NCBI RefSeq assembly: GCF_000513115.1
Contig: NZ_BAUU01000019.1
Coordinates: 1-64,000, forward strand
Direction: 5' to 3'
From: Halalkalibacter hemicellulosilyticusJCM 9152
GTDB lineage: Bacteria > Bacillota > Bacilli > Bacillales > Bacillaceae_D
DNA length: 64,000 bases
Part shown: piece after piece, positions 7,055-15,881 of the stretch
How the letters are laid out: each line of letters begins with the position of its first letter
Numbering within the stretch: position 1 is the stretch's first letter
The notes under the pieces: model-generated
What the model was told of the DNA's origin: nothing
Seen by the model: the letters and a program-made list of their open reading frames with translations, nothing else
The model's database searches: none
Made by a program: the position numbers and the translations under genes

Positions 7055-7936
7055 TTATTGATTTAATACAGACTTCCAAGCATCATAGAATTCTTTTATC
7101 GTTGAATATCTATTATTGCGATCTTCTTCGACTGCTCTTCTTGCAACTTCATAAAGACCTTGATTAGCATCCCATTTTGAGAAGGAACGATCCATTTCAC
7201 CACCCAGTAGTCCAAACGCAATCGCGCCAAGATTGAAGACATTCGTAATAGAATCAATTGGAGACCCAAGTTCAAATTCTTCTGGGGATTTTGAACGATT
7301 TGACCCCCAGAAATCCTCACCTAAATCATTTCTAGAAGGTGCCTCTCGATAAAAATCAATATCACATATTTTTGTTTCATCATTCTTGAAATCGTATAGG
7401 ATACTTCCATCATAAAAATCCACTGCAACATATTTTTGCGATTCCACATAAGTATGGAAAGAAAAGATTGCATCTAGTGCCTTTAAACGTTTTTCCACTT
7501 CCAATTTCTTGAATCGATAAAAAGGTGACTTAGGGTTTGTAAATTTTGCTACACCACCAAACGACCAATGAGAATGTAAACATTCACCTTCAAACCATTG
7601 AAATACTACTGCATACCCATTTTCCGTGGAAAAGTAATCTAATAACTTTATTAAGTGTGGATGTTCTAACGATTGATAAACGGGGACAGCCTTTTTCAAT
7701 CGTTCAATCGCATCCTTTGGGTTCCCAGTAAAGTCAATAGGTTTTGCTCCGGCATATTTCACAAAATACCTCTGTCCATCATTTTCAACACCGAAACTTA
7801 TATTTCCTGAATCTTGTTGATCAAATACACAAAAAACAGCACCTAACTGCTTTAACCAATTGAAAGTATGCTCTTCTTGTAGTTGAAAATCCACTTTATC
7901 AAGTGTCATAGTAATGAAATTCGTTTGTTTTGCCAA
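7055..7936 (-). CDS. atypical protein kinase-like protein
   Basis: The 293-residue protein has a Hanks-type kinase fold: a nucleotide-binding strand with Lys60 in RYFVKYAGA, HPHLIKLLDYF at 92-102, a catalytic-loop equivalent VDFYDGSILYD around Asp173, and the metal-binding IDFY at Asp194. The usual HRD is replaced by AVD, the loop Asn by Ser178, and DFG by DFY. It may thus be a weak kinase, a small-molecule kinase or a pseudokinase. AGGAGG precedes the start near 7936. It has no transmembrane or PASTA part, unlike PrkC. Proteins of this kind occur in Bacillus accessory regions. Substrate unknown. Confidence 0.7.
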   Translation of the reverse strand: MAKQTNFITMTLDKVDFQLQEEHTFNWLKQLGAVFCVFDQQDSGNISFGVENDGQRYFVKYAGAKPIDFTGNPKDAIERLKKAVPVYQSLEHPHLIKLLDYFSTENGYAVVFQWFEGECLHSHWSFGGVAKFTNPKSPFYRFKKLEVEKRLKALDAIFSFHTYVESQKYVAVDFYDGSILYDFKNDETKICDIDFYREAPSRNDLGEDFWGSNRSKSPEEFELGSPIDSITNVFNLGAIAFGLLGGEMDRSFSKWDANQGLYEVARRAVEEDRNNRYSTIKEFYDAWKSVLNQ

Positions 7937-8145
7937 AATATGATCCTCCTATATTGTCAGTAGAGATCACGTAGTTTATAGGGGATTGATACGTCTCTCT
8001 TAATTTAATTGCACCCCGTTTGTAGCTATCGTCATTTTCATAACAAAACGCCTCCTTTCAAGTATCCAAAGAAAATTATATTTATTTCCATAGTAGTGTT
8101 GGTTATTAATATAAAAAAGAGAGCGGTTCATTCACTCTCCTAGAA

Positions 8146-9051
8146 TTAAGATTTATTAGTATTTAAATTTCCCAAAAGTTCTTTCCAGTTTGAAGGGAAG
8201 CCAATAAGAGCGAAGTCTATATACTCTTCATATTCGGATATAAGAGCATCCAAATCCATTATAAATCTGTTACCTTCAGTTTTGGATAGTAAACGTTCAG
8301 TTATATAAATAGCAGAGAATATGTACTGATTGCCAAAATGCTTGAAATCATCTCTAAATAACTTAGGTTCAAAAGTGAGGTGCTTATTATATAACCGACC
8401 AAAATGAGCACAAACATTTCTCACATTTGATATAGTTTGTAGCCAACTTTCCATATAAAAATAAGGAACATTATAATAAGTTTTTGCTATGTGTTTTTTT
8501 AAATCCTTCCTAAGGTTTTTATAAAACTTAGAGAGGAAGCCGAAAGAAGTAACTTCAATTGCCGCCCAAATAGGAAATTCACCGTTATATTTATTGAAGT
8601 GATGCTGTACAAATAGTTCACCTTTACGACTTTTCTCAATGAAAGAATCTAGTTCTGTTAATGAATTTTGATGAAACTTCTCATTAATAAAGTTTTCTTT
8701 ATCTCTATATCCCAATGGTCCTAATTTATGTGCTATCTCATAAGAGACATGCGTTCTAAATGCTATCTCAATAGTTTCCAATGTTCCCAAGAGTAATAAC
8801 CGTAAACGTCGATCAAACTCATATAAAGACAGCATTTTATTAAATGATGCACCATCTACATATTTATCTTTGACAAACGGATCTTTTAAACTAAGTCCAT
8901 AAGCAGATAAACGGTAATAATTAACTTGCTGTAATATTTTTTCGGCAAATTCAGAATTTTCTATATGTAGGTTTCTTTTTCTATATAAATCCACTTGTTC
9001 TTTGAACGTAGTTGGCGGCTTTATTTTAGACTTATCCTTTTCAGAAGTCAA
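8146..9051 (-). CDS. Abi_2 (AbiD/AbiF-type) HEPN protein, abortive infection
   Basis: The product from a TTG at 9051 is 301 residues. It matches the Abi_2 family: N-terminal FKEQVDLYRKR and YYRLSAYGLSL, then YEFDRRLRLLLL, and the HEPN RNase motif RNVCAH (R-x4-H, Arg211/His216) followed by FGRLYN. Abi_2 proteins such as AbiD and AbiF of Lactococcus block phage growth, probably by cutting RNA. The TTG is chosen because AAGGAGATAATTATT precedes it. Earlier codons would run through the upstream terminator-like hairpin. The gene has its own promoter and a short structured leader, resembling known AbiF-RNA associations. Confidence 0.85.
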   Translation of the reverse strand: MTSEKDKSKIKPPTTFKEQVDLYRKRNLHIENSEFAEKILQQVNYYRLSAYGLSLKDPFVKDKYVDGASFNKMLSLYEFDRRLRLLLLGTLETIEIAFRTHVSYEIAHKLGPLGYRDKENFINEKFHQNSLTELDSFIEKSRKGELFVQHHFNKYNGEFPIWAAIEVTSFGFLSKFYKNLRKDLKKHIAKTYYNVPYFYMESWLQTISNVRNVCAHFGRLYNKHLTFEPKLFRDDFKHFGNQYIFSAIYITERLLSKTEGNRFIMDLDALISEYEEYIDFALIGFPSNWKELLGNLNTNKS

Positions 9052-9073
9052 AATAATTATCTCCTTAAATAAA

Positions 9074-9121
9074 AAATGACCCACCTTGGTCCGCATTCAT
9101 AAGAGGCGTGGTGGGTTCTGT
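9074..9121 (-). ncRNA. structured leader RNA upstream of the Abi_2 gene
   Basis: Read leftwards, a transcript starting near 9121 would fold with AACCCACC (9117-9110) against GGTGGGT (9085-9079). Inside this is a second short pairing, CGC/GCG (9108-9106 with 9094-9092), and the stem is followed by TCATTTTTTATTT, an intrinsic-terminator tail. The Abi gene's ribosome binding site comes directly after. Structured AbiF RNAs upstream of Abi_2 genes are catalogued in Rfam (from memory). I cannot confirm that this one matches that model. Confidence 0.55.
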
Positions 9122-9128
9122 TACTATT

Positions 9129-9157
9129 ATATTATCTTTCATGATCAAGAAAGTCAA
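9129..9157 (-). promoter_or_regulatory. sigma-A promoter for leader RNA and Abi_2 gene
   Basis: On the minus strand, TTGACT (9157-9152) and TAATAT (9134-9129) are separated by exactly 17 bp. The predicted start, 6-8 bp downstream, falls immediately before the structured leader. Confidence 0.7.
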
Positions 9158-9199
9158 TAATAAAACACAGTAACTTATGGCTTTCAAACGTAACTTGCT

Positions 9200-9227
9200 C
9201 AACAAAGAAAGCATTGCCTCTTTGTTG
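9200..9227. repeat. 9-bp inverted repeat, possible remnant
   Basis: CAACAAAGA (9200-9208) and TCTTTGTTG (9219-9227) form a perfect 9-bp stem upstream of the Abi_2 promoter. It has no T-tract. It could be a mobile-element end or a terminator for the small frame at 9291-9491. Neither is proven. Confidence 0.4.
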
Positions 9228-9290
9228 AAGTAACGCCCCCTTTAGTGCAAGTGTATGTATTCACAAAATTATAAGATTGTTAAGATAAAC

Positions 9291-9491
9291 CTACAAGTTT
9301 GAACTGTACCACTTAGGTTTATTACTATTGAAATAATCATGGTCTTCTAAAATTATCTCAATTCTTTCTAACGCATCAGGAAAGGAATTAGGGTCATAGT
9401 TTATAGTCCAAACTATGGTCGAAAATACATTCATCGAGCAGAGCATTAGGTCTATCAGGTAATACGAGTAAATTACCTTCAATAAAACCAT
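9291..9491 (-). CDS. short hypothetical frame, possibly a gene fragment
   Basis: The 66-residue frame begins with a hydrophobic stretch (VLLKVIYSYYLIDLMLC) and ends with an acidic, protein-like tail (FPDALERIEIILEDHDYFN, then KPKWYSSNL). The tail has normal coding character, but no family is recognised. TGGTTTTATTG upstream offers no good ribosome binding site for the start at 9491. It is likely the end of a decayed gene. Confidence 0.3.
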   Translation of the reverse strand: MVLLKVIYSYYLIDLMLCSMNVFSTIVWTINYDPNSFPDALERIEIILEDHDYFNSNKPKWYSSNL

Positions 9492-9787
9492 GGAGATTCC
9501 TTCTAACCTTTATCACTTCTTCTTAAAGTAAACTTCATCTAATAATACCATAAAATAGTAAATAAATCCCTTTTATATGCTAATAGTAACAATCTTTACG
9601 AAACAGCCATTTTATAAAAAAGTGAGCATATTTACAATAATGAAAGCGCAACTAAAATTATTTTCATGTAATAATTTCTTACAATAATCACCAAGAAGTA
9701 GGAGGTTCCTGCTATATTTCTTTCATACTACTTTTCCAATACATAGGTAGAAATAGTAGTAGTAGAAATGAAGGAGGAGTTTACAGC
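9492..9787. promoter_or_regulatory. upstream region of the asparaginase gene, cre-like site
   Basis: This non-coding, AT-rich stretch contains ATGAAAGCGCAACTA at 9640-9654, which differs by one base from the end of the CcpA cre consensus (WTGNAARCGNWWWCA). Catabolite control of the downstream asparaginase is possible. The ribosome binding site GAAGGAGGAG is at 9771-9780. No clear -35/-10 pair was found. Confidence 0.35.
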
Positions 9788-10924
9788 ATGAAGAAGTTTA
9801 CGTTTACGCTCATGGCATTTGTTACACTGATGGTGGCGTGCTCACAGGAGACAGTTGAGCAAGCTGAGGCTGATCCGATTGAAGACGGAGAAGCTGTTGT
9901 CGCGGAGGAAGGGAATGAAGAAGAGGAAGCAGAACAGCAGGAAGTTAATGAGGATTTACCAAACATATCGATTCTAGCAACGGGTGGGACGATAGCTGGA
10001 TCTGGTAGCGTAGGAACGAATACGACTGATTATCAGGCAGGGGATATTGCCATTGAAGCATTGATTGAAGCTGTGCCTGAAATGACCGAGATTGCGAATA
10101 TAACTGGTGAGCAAATTGTGAATATAGGAAGCCCTGATATTACGAACGAGCACTTGCTAACATTAGGTAATCGTATTAATGAATTATTAGCGACAGATGA
10201 TGTAGATGGGATTGTTGTCACACATGGTACAGATACGATGGAAGAAACAGCATACTTTTTAAACCTAGTTGTCAAAAGTGATAAGCCTGTCGTGTTAGTT
10301 GGAGCGATGCGGCCAGCAACTGCCATGAGTGCTGATGGTCCGTTGAATTTGTATAATGCGGTTTTAGTTGCGGGGCATGAGGAATCAGTTGGTCGCGGGA
10401 CGCTTGTTTCCTTTAATGATCGAATTGCTTCAGCGAGACATGTTACGAAGACAGACACAACAGTGGTTGATACATTTGTGGCTACAGAAGAAGGGTACCT
10501 TGGACGAATCGTTGGCGGTGTACCACATTATTATACTGAAATAACACAATCGCATACGACCGAGACGCCATTTGACATCTCAGACTTAGAGGAATTACCA
10601 CAAGTCGATATCATTTACGGTCATCAAAATAATGATCCATACATGCTTGATGCAGCAGTTGAAAATGGAGCAGAGGGGATTATTTTTGCAGGTTCAGGTA
10701 ACGGTTCGATGTCATCGGTCATGCAGGAGGCGGCAATGGAAATAATGGAAGAGGGTATGCCAATCGTTCGTGCTTCTCGAGTAGGGAATGGAACGGTTTC
10801 GCATAAGGATGATTATTTGACTGCTGATTCATTGAATCCGCACAAAGCTCGCATATTGCTCATGCTTGCGCTCACAGTTACAGATGATGAAGAGGAAATT
10901 CAAGAATACTATGATTCGTATTAA
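9788..10924 (+). CDS. ansZ: lipoprotein L-asparaginase (type II)
   Basis: The 378-residue protein hydrolyses L-asparagine to aspartate and ammonia. It has a lipoprotein signal (LMVAC, Cys18), a very acidic linker (residues 24-56), then the asparaginase fold with ATGGTIAGSG (nucleophile Thr65) and VVTHGTDTMEE (Thr148/Asp149). These are the paired motifs of type II enzymes. It should therefore sit on the outer membrane face, where it can use external asparagine, like AnsZ of B. subtilis. The start is well defined by GGAGGAG. It is monocistronic, with a terminator directly downstream. Confidence 0.93.
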   Translation: MKKFTFTLMAFVTLMVACSQETVEQAEADPIEDGEAVVAEEGNEEEEAEQQEVNEDLPNISILATGGTIAGSGSVGTNTTDYQAGDIAIEALIEAVPEMTEIANITGEQIVNIGSPDITNEHLLTLGNRINELLATDDVDGIVVTHGTDTMEETAYFLNLVVKSDKPVVLVGAMRPATAMSADGPLNLYNAVLVAGHEESVGRGTLVSFNDRIASARHVTKTDTTVVDTFVATEEGYLGRIVGGVPHYYTEITQSHTTETPFDISDLEELPQVDIIYGHQNNDPYMLDAAVENGAEGIIFAGSGNGSMSSVMQEAAMEIMEEGMPIVRASRVGNGTVSHKDDYLTADSLNPHKARILLMLALTVTDDEEEIQEYYDSY

Positions 10925-10945
10925 TAGAGAGATGTGAATGGGAAT

Positions 10946-10977
10946 CCCTCCAGCTGGATAAAGTTGGAGGGGTTTTT
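10946..10977 (+). terminator. rho-independent terminator of the asparaginase gene
   Basis: CCCTCCA (10946-10952) pairs with TGGAGGG (10965-10971), followed by TTTTTGTT. Confidence 0.85.
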
Positions 10978-10991
10978 GTTGAGGGATATCA

Positions 10992-11007
10992 AGTGAGCGC
11001 TTTCGAT
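10992..11007. promoter_or_regulatory. possible cre site upstream of rbsR
   Basis: GTGAGCGCTTTCGATC contains a TGAGCGCTTTCG core related to CcpA cre sites. It lies about 95 bp before the rbs promoter, farther than usual for direct repression. Confidence 0.3.
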
Positions 11008-11099
11008 CGATTTAGAGCGTTTTTAATAGAAATGGAGCGTTTTCACCCCCTGTTACGTCACTCTCGATAAAAAAGTGGCATTTTCACTAAGAATAATAG

Positions 11100-11128
11100 T
11101 TGACAATAAAGAGCAGACATATTATAGT
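11100..11128 (+). promoter_or_regulatory. sigma-A promoter of the ribose operon
   Basis: TTGACA (11100-11105) and TATAGT (11123-11128) are separated by 17 bp. Transcription should begin near 11135, inside the operator palindrome, so repressor binding would block initiation. Confidence 0.85.
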
Positions 11129-11130
11129 AT

Positions 11131-11146
11131 CTGTAACCGGTTACAG
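11131..11146. promoter_or_regulatory. RbsR operator palindrome
   Basis: CTGTAACCGGTTACAG is a perfect 16-bp palindrome with the central CG typical of LacI-family operators. It covers the predicted transcription start of rbsR and so supports autorepression of the operon. Confidence 0.8.
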
Positions 11147-11161
11147 GTGAGGCGAGAGAAC

Positions 11162-12148
11162 ATGACAACAATCAAAGATGTAGCAAAGTATGCAGAGGTG
11201 TCAGTTGCTACGGTATCAAGAGTGTTAAATAAAAAAGGATATGTAAGTAAGGATGCAGAAGTGGCTGTATTAAAGGCGATTAAAGATTTAAATTATAAGC
11301 CCAATTCAGTTGCGCGATCTTTGTATCATAAGACATCTAAGATGATCGGCTTACTCATTCCAGACATTTCGAATCCTTTTTTTCCGGAGTTAGCACGTGC
11401 CGTTGAGGATGTTGCATTAACATACGGATATACGGTTGTGATCTGTAATACAGATGAAGATAAAAGGAAGGAACAGCAATATGTTGATGCGCTAAAGCAG
11501 AAATATATTGATGGCTTGATCTTATCGACGAATCAGTTATCGATCGATGATTACAAAAGTTTGCACGTACCATTGGTTGCTCTTGATCGCTCTATTAGTG
11601 ATTCGGTTCCAATCGTAACAGCGAACAATTTTATAGGAGCACAGCAGGCGACAGAATACCTCATAGACAATGGTAGTACGTTTTTGGCCCATTTAAGAGG
11701 TCCGGTTGGAGTGAAAACAGCTGACCAGCGCTACAAAGGATTCAAAGAAGTGGTGGAAAAGAAAGGGATTGCCCATGTAGTCGTGGAGTCTGAATTCAAC
11801 ATTCATCATGCTAAAAAGACCGCGCTTGATCTATTTGAGCGCTATCCATCCATCGATGCGATATTTGCTAGTAGTGATATTATGGCAGCTGGAGTGATGA
11901 AGGCAGCAAAGCAGATGGGAAAAGAGGTTCCAACAGACGTGCAATTAATTGGATTTGATGGAATCCCGCTTGGTGAGATGCTGACCCCTTCTTTATCAAC
12001 GGTCATCCAGCCTATTTATGATATGGGTGCCATTTCTACAAGGCTATTAATTAAGCAAATTGAAAAGCAACCATTAGAAACGTTGCATTATGAGTTAGAG
12101 ACAGAATTGAATATACGCGAAACGACGAGGAGTGAACAATATGAGTAA
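11162..12148 (+). CDS. rbsR: LacI-family ribose operon repressor RbsR
   Basis: The 328-residue repressor begins at the ATG at 11162 (an upstream in-frame extension would cross the promoter). A LacI-type helix-turn-helix lies at residues 2-50 (TIKDVAKYAEVSVATVSRV, then the hinge NYKPNSVARSL). A periplasmic-binding-like effector domain follows, with IGLLIPDISNPFF at about 60. It should bind the AACCGGTT palindrome and release on ribose. It is the first gene of rbsRKDACB. Its end overlaps the rbsK start by 8 bp, indicating coupled translation. Confidence 0.92.
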   Translation: MTTIKDVAKYAEVSVATVSRVLNKKGYVSKDAEVAVLKAIKDLNYKPNSVARSLYHKTSKMIGLLIPDISNPFFPELARAVEDVALTYGYTVVICNTDEDKRKEQQYVDALKQKYIDGLILSTNQLSIDDYKSLHVPLVALDRSISDSVPIVTANNFIGAQQATEYLIDNGSTFLAHLRGPVGVKTADQRYKGFKEVVEKKGIAHVVVESEFNIHHAKKTALDLFERYPSIDAIFASSDIMAAGVMKAAKQMGKEVPTDVQLIGFDGIPLGEMLTPSLSTVIQPIYDMGAISTRLLIKQIEKQPLETLHYELETELNIRETTRSEQYE

Positions 12149-13037
12149 ATCTAATCCCATTATTACGGTTATTGGAAGTATCAATATGGATATGGTGACA
12201 ACGACGGTCAGGGTACCGGAGCAAGGTGAGACCGTCATGGGTGAGTGCTTTCGCACAATGCCCGGTGGAAAGGGGGCGAACCAAGCCGTTGCGGCAGCTC
12301 GTCTTGGAGCAGAAGTTCACATGATTGGCAGAATAGGTGAGGATTCTTTTGGTAAAGAGCTTCAGTCCCATTTGAAGAAGCAAAATGTTAATGTTGATGG
12401 TGTGGAACCGGTTACAGATAATCATACAGGTGTTGCGACCATTCTACTATCGGAGCGAGATAATCGTATTATCGTATCAGCGGGGGCCAATGATGATGTG
12501 ACCCCTGATTATGTAAAGCGACATTCAGCTATTATTGACCGAAGTGATATGGTCATCGTTCAATTAGAGATTCCAATTGAAACGGTTGAGTGTGTAACCG
12601 GTTACTGTTATGAAAAAGGAATACCGATTATATTAAACCCTGCCCCAGCTCATCCATTACCACCTGCTATCTTAGATGCTGTGACTTATTTGACACCTAA
12701 TGAGAAGGAAAGAGATGAGCTGGAGATTGATAGAGTGACCTATAAGAAAAAGTTGATTATTACGTTAGGTGAAAAAGGTGTCAGTTATATGACAGATGAG
12801 CAGGTGGAAGAAGTCATTCCAGGTTATAAGGTTGAAGTGGTTGATACAACAGGTGCTGGTGATACCTTTAATGCTGCTTTGGCTGTGGCGCTTGGACGTC
12901 AAAAAAAGATGAAGGAAGCGATTCAATACGCGAATGCCGCCGCCGCATTATCTGTGCAACAATTTGGAGCACAAGGTGGGATGCCGACGGATGATGAGGT
13001 GAGAGATTTTTTAGAAAAGAGGACTCATGCGGAATGA
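12141..13037 (+). CDS. rbsK: ribokinase
   Basis: The PfkB-family kinase (298 residues from the ATG at 12141) converts D-ribose to ribose 5-phosphate. Seen are IGSINMDMV near the start, the substrate motif PGGKGANQAVAAARLG (about residues 38-53), NPAPAHPLP, and the catalytic DTTGAGDTFNAA (Asp of GAGD). AGGAGTGAACAAT precedes the ATG. A GTG at 12132 is also possible. The coding sequence contains two extra operator-like AACCGGTT palindromes at 12406-12413 and 12596-12603. The end overlaps rbsD by 4 bp. Confidence 0.93.
   Translation: MSKSNPIITVIGSINMDMVTTTVRVPEQGETVMGECFRTMPGGKGANQAVAAARLGAEVHMIGRIGEDSFGKELQSHLKKQNVNVDGVEPVTDNHTGVATILLSERDNRIIVSAGANDDVTPDYVKRHSAIIDRSDMVIVQLEIPIETVECVTGYCYEKGIPIILNPAPAHPLPPAILDAVTYLTPNEKERDELEIDRVTYKKKLIITLGEKGVSYMTDEQVEEVIPGYKVEVVDTTGAGDTFNAALAVALGRQKKMKEAIQYANAAAALSVQQFGAQGGMPTDDEVRDFLEKRTHAE
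12402..12417. promoter_or_regulatory. operator-like palindrome inside rbsK (first)
   Basis: GTGGAACCGGTTACAG keeps the AACCGGTT core and the whole right half of the rbs operator; the left flank is changed. It lies about 1.27 kb downstream of the main operator. Confidence 0.45.
12592..12607. promoter_or_regulatory. operator-like palindrome inside rbsK (second)
   Basis: GTGTAACCGGTTACTG matches 14 of 16 positions of the main operator at 11131-11146. It lies within codons for CVTGYCYE of rbsK. Confidence 0.5.
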
Positions 13038-13423
13038 AGAAACAGGGAATTTTAAATAGAGATATTTCGAGCGTTCTGGCTAAGCTCGGCCATACGGATC
13101 AAATTGTCATAGCTGATTGTGGGTTGCCTATTCCCGAGGGTGTACCATGTATTGATTTGTCATTGGAGTTAGGTGATCCGACCTTTTTACGGACGTTAAA
13201 TGTCGTATTAGCTGATATGGAAGTGGAAAAGGGTATTGTAGCGAAGGAAATCAAGTTGGAAAATACAGATATTTGTGAAACCATTCAGCAATATGAATTT
13301 CCAATTGATTTCGTAGATCATGAAGTGTTGAAGAAGCAGTGCCGATCTGCAAAGGCTGTTATTCGTACAGGTGAGATGACTCCATATGCCAATATTATTT
13401 TGCAGGCGGGTGTTATTTTCTAA
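13034..13423 (+). CDS. rbsD: D-ribose pyranase
   Basis: The 129-residue RbsD interconverts the pyranose and furanose forms of ribose, supplying the form used by ribokinase. Family features are MKKQGILNRDISSVLAKLGHTD (the catalytic histidine in GHTD), the strand VIADCGLPIPEG, and the C-terminal VIRTGEMTPYANIIL. Length is standard for the family (about 131). The start overlaps the end of rbsK (ATGA type) and the gene ends 16 bp before rbsA. The protein acts in the cytoplasm as a multimer in other bacteria. Confidence 0.94.
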   Translation: MKKQGILNRDISSVLAKLGHTDQIVIADCGLPIPEGVPCIDLSLELGDPTFLRTLNVVLADMEVEKGIVAKEIKLENTDICETIQQYEFPIDFVDHEVLKKQCRSAKAVIRTGEMTPYANIILQAGVIF

Positions 13424-13439
13424 TTGGAGGTGAGTGTAA

Positions 13440-14933
13440 ATGATTGAGATGACGGGAATCGACAAGTCCTTTAATGGGAATCAAGTATTGAAGCAGGTCA
13501 ACTTTGAAATAAAAAAAGGAGAAATTCATGCATTAATGGGGGAAAATGGTGCTGGTAAATCAACGTTAATGAAAATTCTTTCAGGTGTTTACGAGCGAGA
13601 TGCAGGCACTGTTGTTGTAAAAGGTAAGGACGTTCGCTATACGAATCCGAAGCAGGCGGAGAAAGATGGTATTGCCGTTATTCATCAGGAGCTAAATATT
13701 TTACCAGAGCTAACAGTTGCAGAGAATCTATTTCTAGGGAATGAAAAAACGCTTGGGAAAACGGGCTGGATGAAAACGAAGGAAATGAACGAGATAGCTA
13801 AGAAGCAGCTGGCGAAGCTAGGCTTAAAGCTAAAACCAACGACGTTAGCGAAACACCTTTCAGTTGGGAAACAGCAAATTATTGAGATTGCTAAGTCACT
13901 CATGACCAATGCGGAGGTCATTATTATGGATGAGCCAACTGCCGCTCTGACTGATCGTGAAATCGATACGTTATTTGAAATGGTGGAAAAGTTAAAGCAA
14001 ACTGGCGTCTCGTTTGTATACATTTCTCATCGTATGGAAGAAATTTTTTCGATATGTGATCGAATTACTGTTTTACGAGATGGACAATATGTTGGAACGA
14101 AAACGATTAAGGACACGACCTTTGATGAGATTGTGCAAATGATGGTTGGGCGAGAGCTTGGTGAGCGTTTTCCTGAACGGAAGGAACATGTAGGTGAGAC
14201 AAAGCTTTCTGTAAAGGGGCTGTCGCGTAAGGATGAGTTTGAAAACGTATCCTTAGATGTGAAAAAAGGCGAGATCTTTGGCATTTCAGGTTTGATGGGT
14301 GCTGGTCGATCCGAATTAGTGGAGACGATCTTTGGATATCGAAAGGCTGATCGTGGTGAAGTGTATATCGATGGTCAAAAGGTAACCATTCGAAAACCAA
14401 GTGACGCGATTTCACAAGGGGTTGCTTTCGTTTCAGAAGATCGAAAATCAAAAGGATTAGTAGTTGATTTTTCGATTCGAGAAAACTTGAATATAACCAA
14501 TTTAAAGACCCTGTCTGAAAAAGGATGGATGATTCAATCTCGTGAAAAGGCATTGTATACCGAGATGGCTAAAAAGCTTCACATTCGCTCTTCTGGCTCC
14601 GAACAAAAAGCAAAGTCATTAAGTGGAGGTAATCAACAAAAGGTTGTCATTGCCAAATGGCTTGGGATGAAGCCAGATGTGTTAATTTTAGATGAGCCTA
14701 CTCGCGGAGTCGACGTTGGTGCTAAGAAAGAAATCTATTCGATTATAAATGATTTAGCGAGTCAAGGTGTGGCGATTATCATGGTTTCCTCTGAGCTACC
14801 TGAAATTATTGGAATGAGTTCACGAGTAGCTGTAATGTGCGAAGGCGAGCTTATGACAATATTAGATCGGAAGGAATTATCAGAAGAGAAAATTATGCAT
14901 TATGCGACAGGGGGAGATAAGCATGTTCGCTAA
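13440..14933 (+). CDS. rbsA: ribose ABC transporter, ATP-binding protein
   Basis: The 497-residue protein has two fused ATPase domains, as is typical of carbohydrate CUT2 transporters. The first has Walker [10 protein letters not shown] (about 34-42), signature LSVGKQQ and Walker [12 protein letters not shown]. The second has the degenerate GLMGAGRSE, signature LSGGNQQKV and [12 protein letters not shown]. It energises ribose import through RbsC with RbsB as receptor. TTGGAGGTGAG gives a strong ribosome binding site. The end overlaps the rbsC start by 11 bp. Confidence 0.94.
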   Translation: MIEMTGIDKSFNGNQVLKQVNFEIKKGEIHALMGENGAGKSTLMKILSGVYERDAGTVVVKGKDVRYTNPKQAEKDGIAVIHQELNILPELTVAENLFLGNEKTLGKTGWMKTKEMNEIAKKQLAKLGLKLKPTTLAKHLSVGKQQIIEIAKSLMTNAEVIIMDEPTAALTDREIDTLFEMVEKLKQTGVSFVYISHRMEEIFSICDRITVLRDGQYVGTKTIKDTTFDEIVQMMVGRELGERFPERKEHVGETKLSVKGLSRKDEFENVSLDVKKGEIFGISGLMGAGRSELVETIFGYRKADRGEVYIDGQKVTIRKPSDAISQGVAFVSEDRKSKGLVVDFSIRENLNITNLKTLSEKGWMIQSREKALYTEMAKKLHIRSSGSEQKAKSLSGGNQQKVVIAKWLGMKPDVLILDEPTRGVDVGAKKEIYSIINDLASQGVAIIMVSSELPEIIGMSSRVAVMCEGELMTILDRKELSEEKIMHYATGGDKHVR

Positions 14934-15867
14934 TAAACGACTAAGTTCTATGCTAAGTATGTTAGGCCCTTTTATCGGACTCATACTTATTGTTATCATC
15001 ATTTCAATCTTGAATCCGAGCTTTTTATCCGCACCGAATTTATTAAATATTTTGCGGCAAGTATCGATTAATGCGTTAATTGCATTTGGAATGACGTTTG
15101 TGATTTTGACAGGGGGAATTGATTTATCTGTTGGCTCTATTCTCGCATTTTCTGGAGCGGTAACAGCTTCATTAATTGCCTCGGGCGTTGATCCGGTGCT
15201 AGCGGTGTTAATCGGCCTAATTGTTGGAACAATACTCGGCGCCTTTAATGGATTTGTCATTGCAAAAGGGAAGGTAGCGCCTTTCATTGCAACATTGGCG
15301 ACAATGACAATCTATCGTGGATTAACGTTATTCTTTACGGGTGGACAACCTATTTCCGGTATTGGGGACAGTTCGTTTTTCGCGATGATTGGTCGAGGCT
15401 ACTTCTTTGGCATCCCAATGCCAGCTGTGACGATGATGCTAGCATTTGTTGTTTTGTATTTAATTTTGAAAAAGACCACATTTGGTCGTCGTGTATATGC
15501 CGTTGGTGGGAATGAAGAAGCGGCGATCTTGTCAGGAATTAGTGCGAGTCGCATTAAAATATACGTGTACTCGTTAACAGGCTTTTTATCAGCGTTAGCA
15601 GGTGTCATTTTAACGTCAAGATTAAGCTCAGCGCAGCCAACTGCGGGGCAGATGTATGAGCTTGACGCAATTGCGGCGGTTGTACTTGGAGGAACGAGCT
15701 TAACTGGTGGACGAGGTTGGATCGTCGGCACGTTAATAGGTGCCTTGATCATAGGAGTTCTGAACAATGGTCTCAATTTATTGGGAGTGAGTTCATTTTT
15801 TCAACAGGTTGTCAAAGGTAGTGTGATCTTATTAGCGGTACTATTAGACCGCAAAAAAAATGCGTAA
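14923..15867 (+). CDS. rbsC: ribose ABC transporter, permease
   Basis: The 314-residue permease has eight to ten hydrophobic segments and CUT2 family motifs: [19 protein letters not shown] (about residues 43-61), [18 protein letters not shown] and [14 protein letters not shown]. It forms the membrane channel for ribose with RbsA and RbsB. The ATG at 14923 is chosen because GGGGGAGAT lies just upstream. An ATG seven codons earlier has no ribosome binding site and sits deeper within rbsA. Confidence 0.93.
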   Translation: MFANKRLSSMLSMLGPFIGLILIVIIISILNPSFLSAPNLLNILRQVSINALIAFGMTFVILTGGIDLSVGSILAFSGAVTASLIASGVDPVLAVLIGLIVGTILGAFNGFVIAKGKVAPFIATLATMTIYRGLTLFFTGGQPISGIGDSSFFAMIGRGYFFGIPMPAVTMMLAFVVLYLILKKTTFGRRVYAVGGNEEAAILSGISASRIKIYVYSLTGFLSALAGVILTSRLSSAQPTAGQMYELDAIAAVVLGGTSLTGGRGWIVGTLIGALIIGVLNNGLNLLGVSSFFQQVVKGSVILLAVLLDRKKNA

Positions 15868-15881
15868 AGGGGAAGGTTAAA

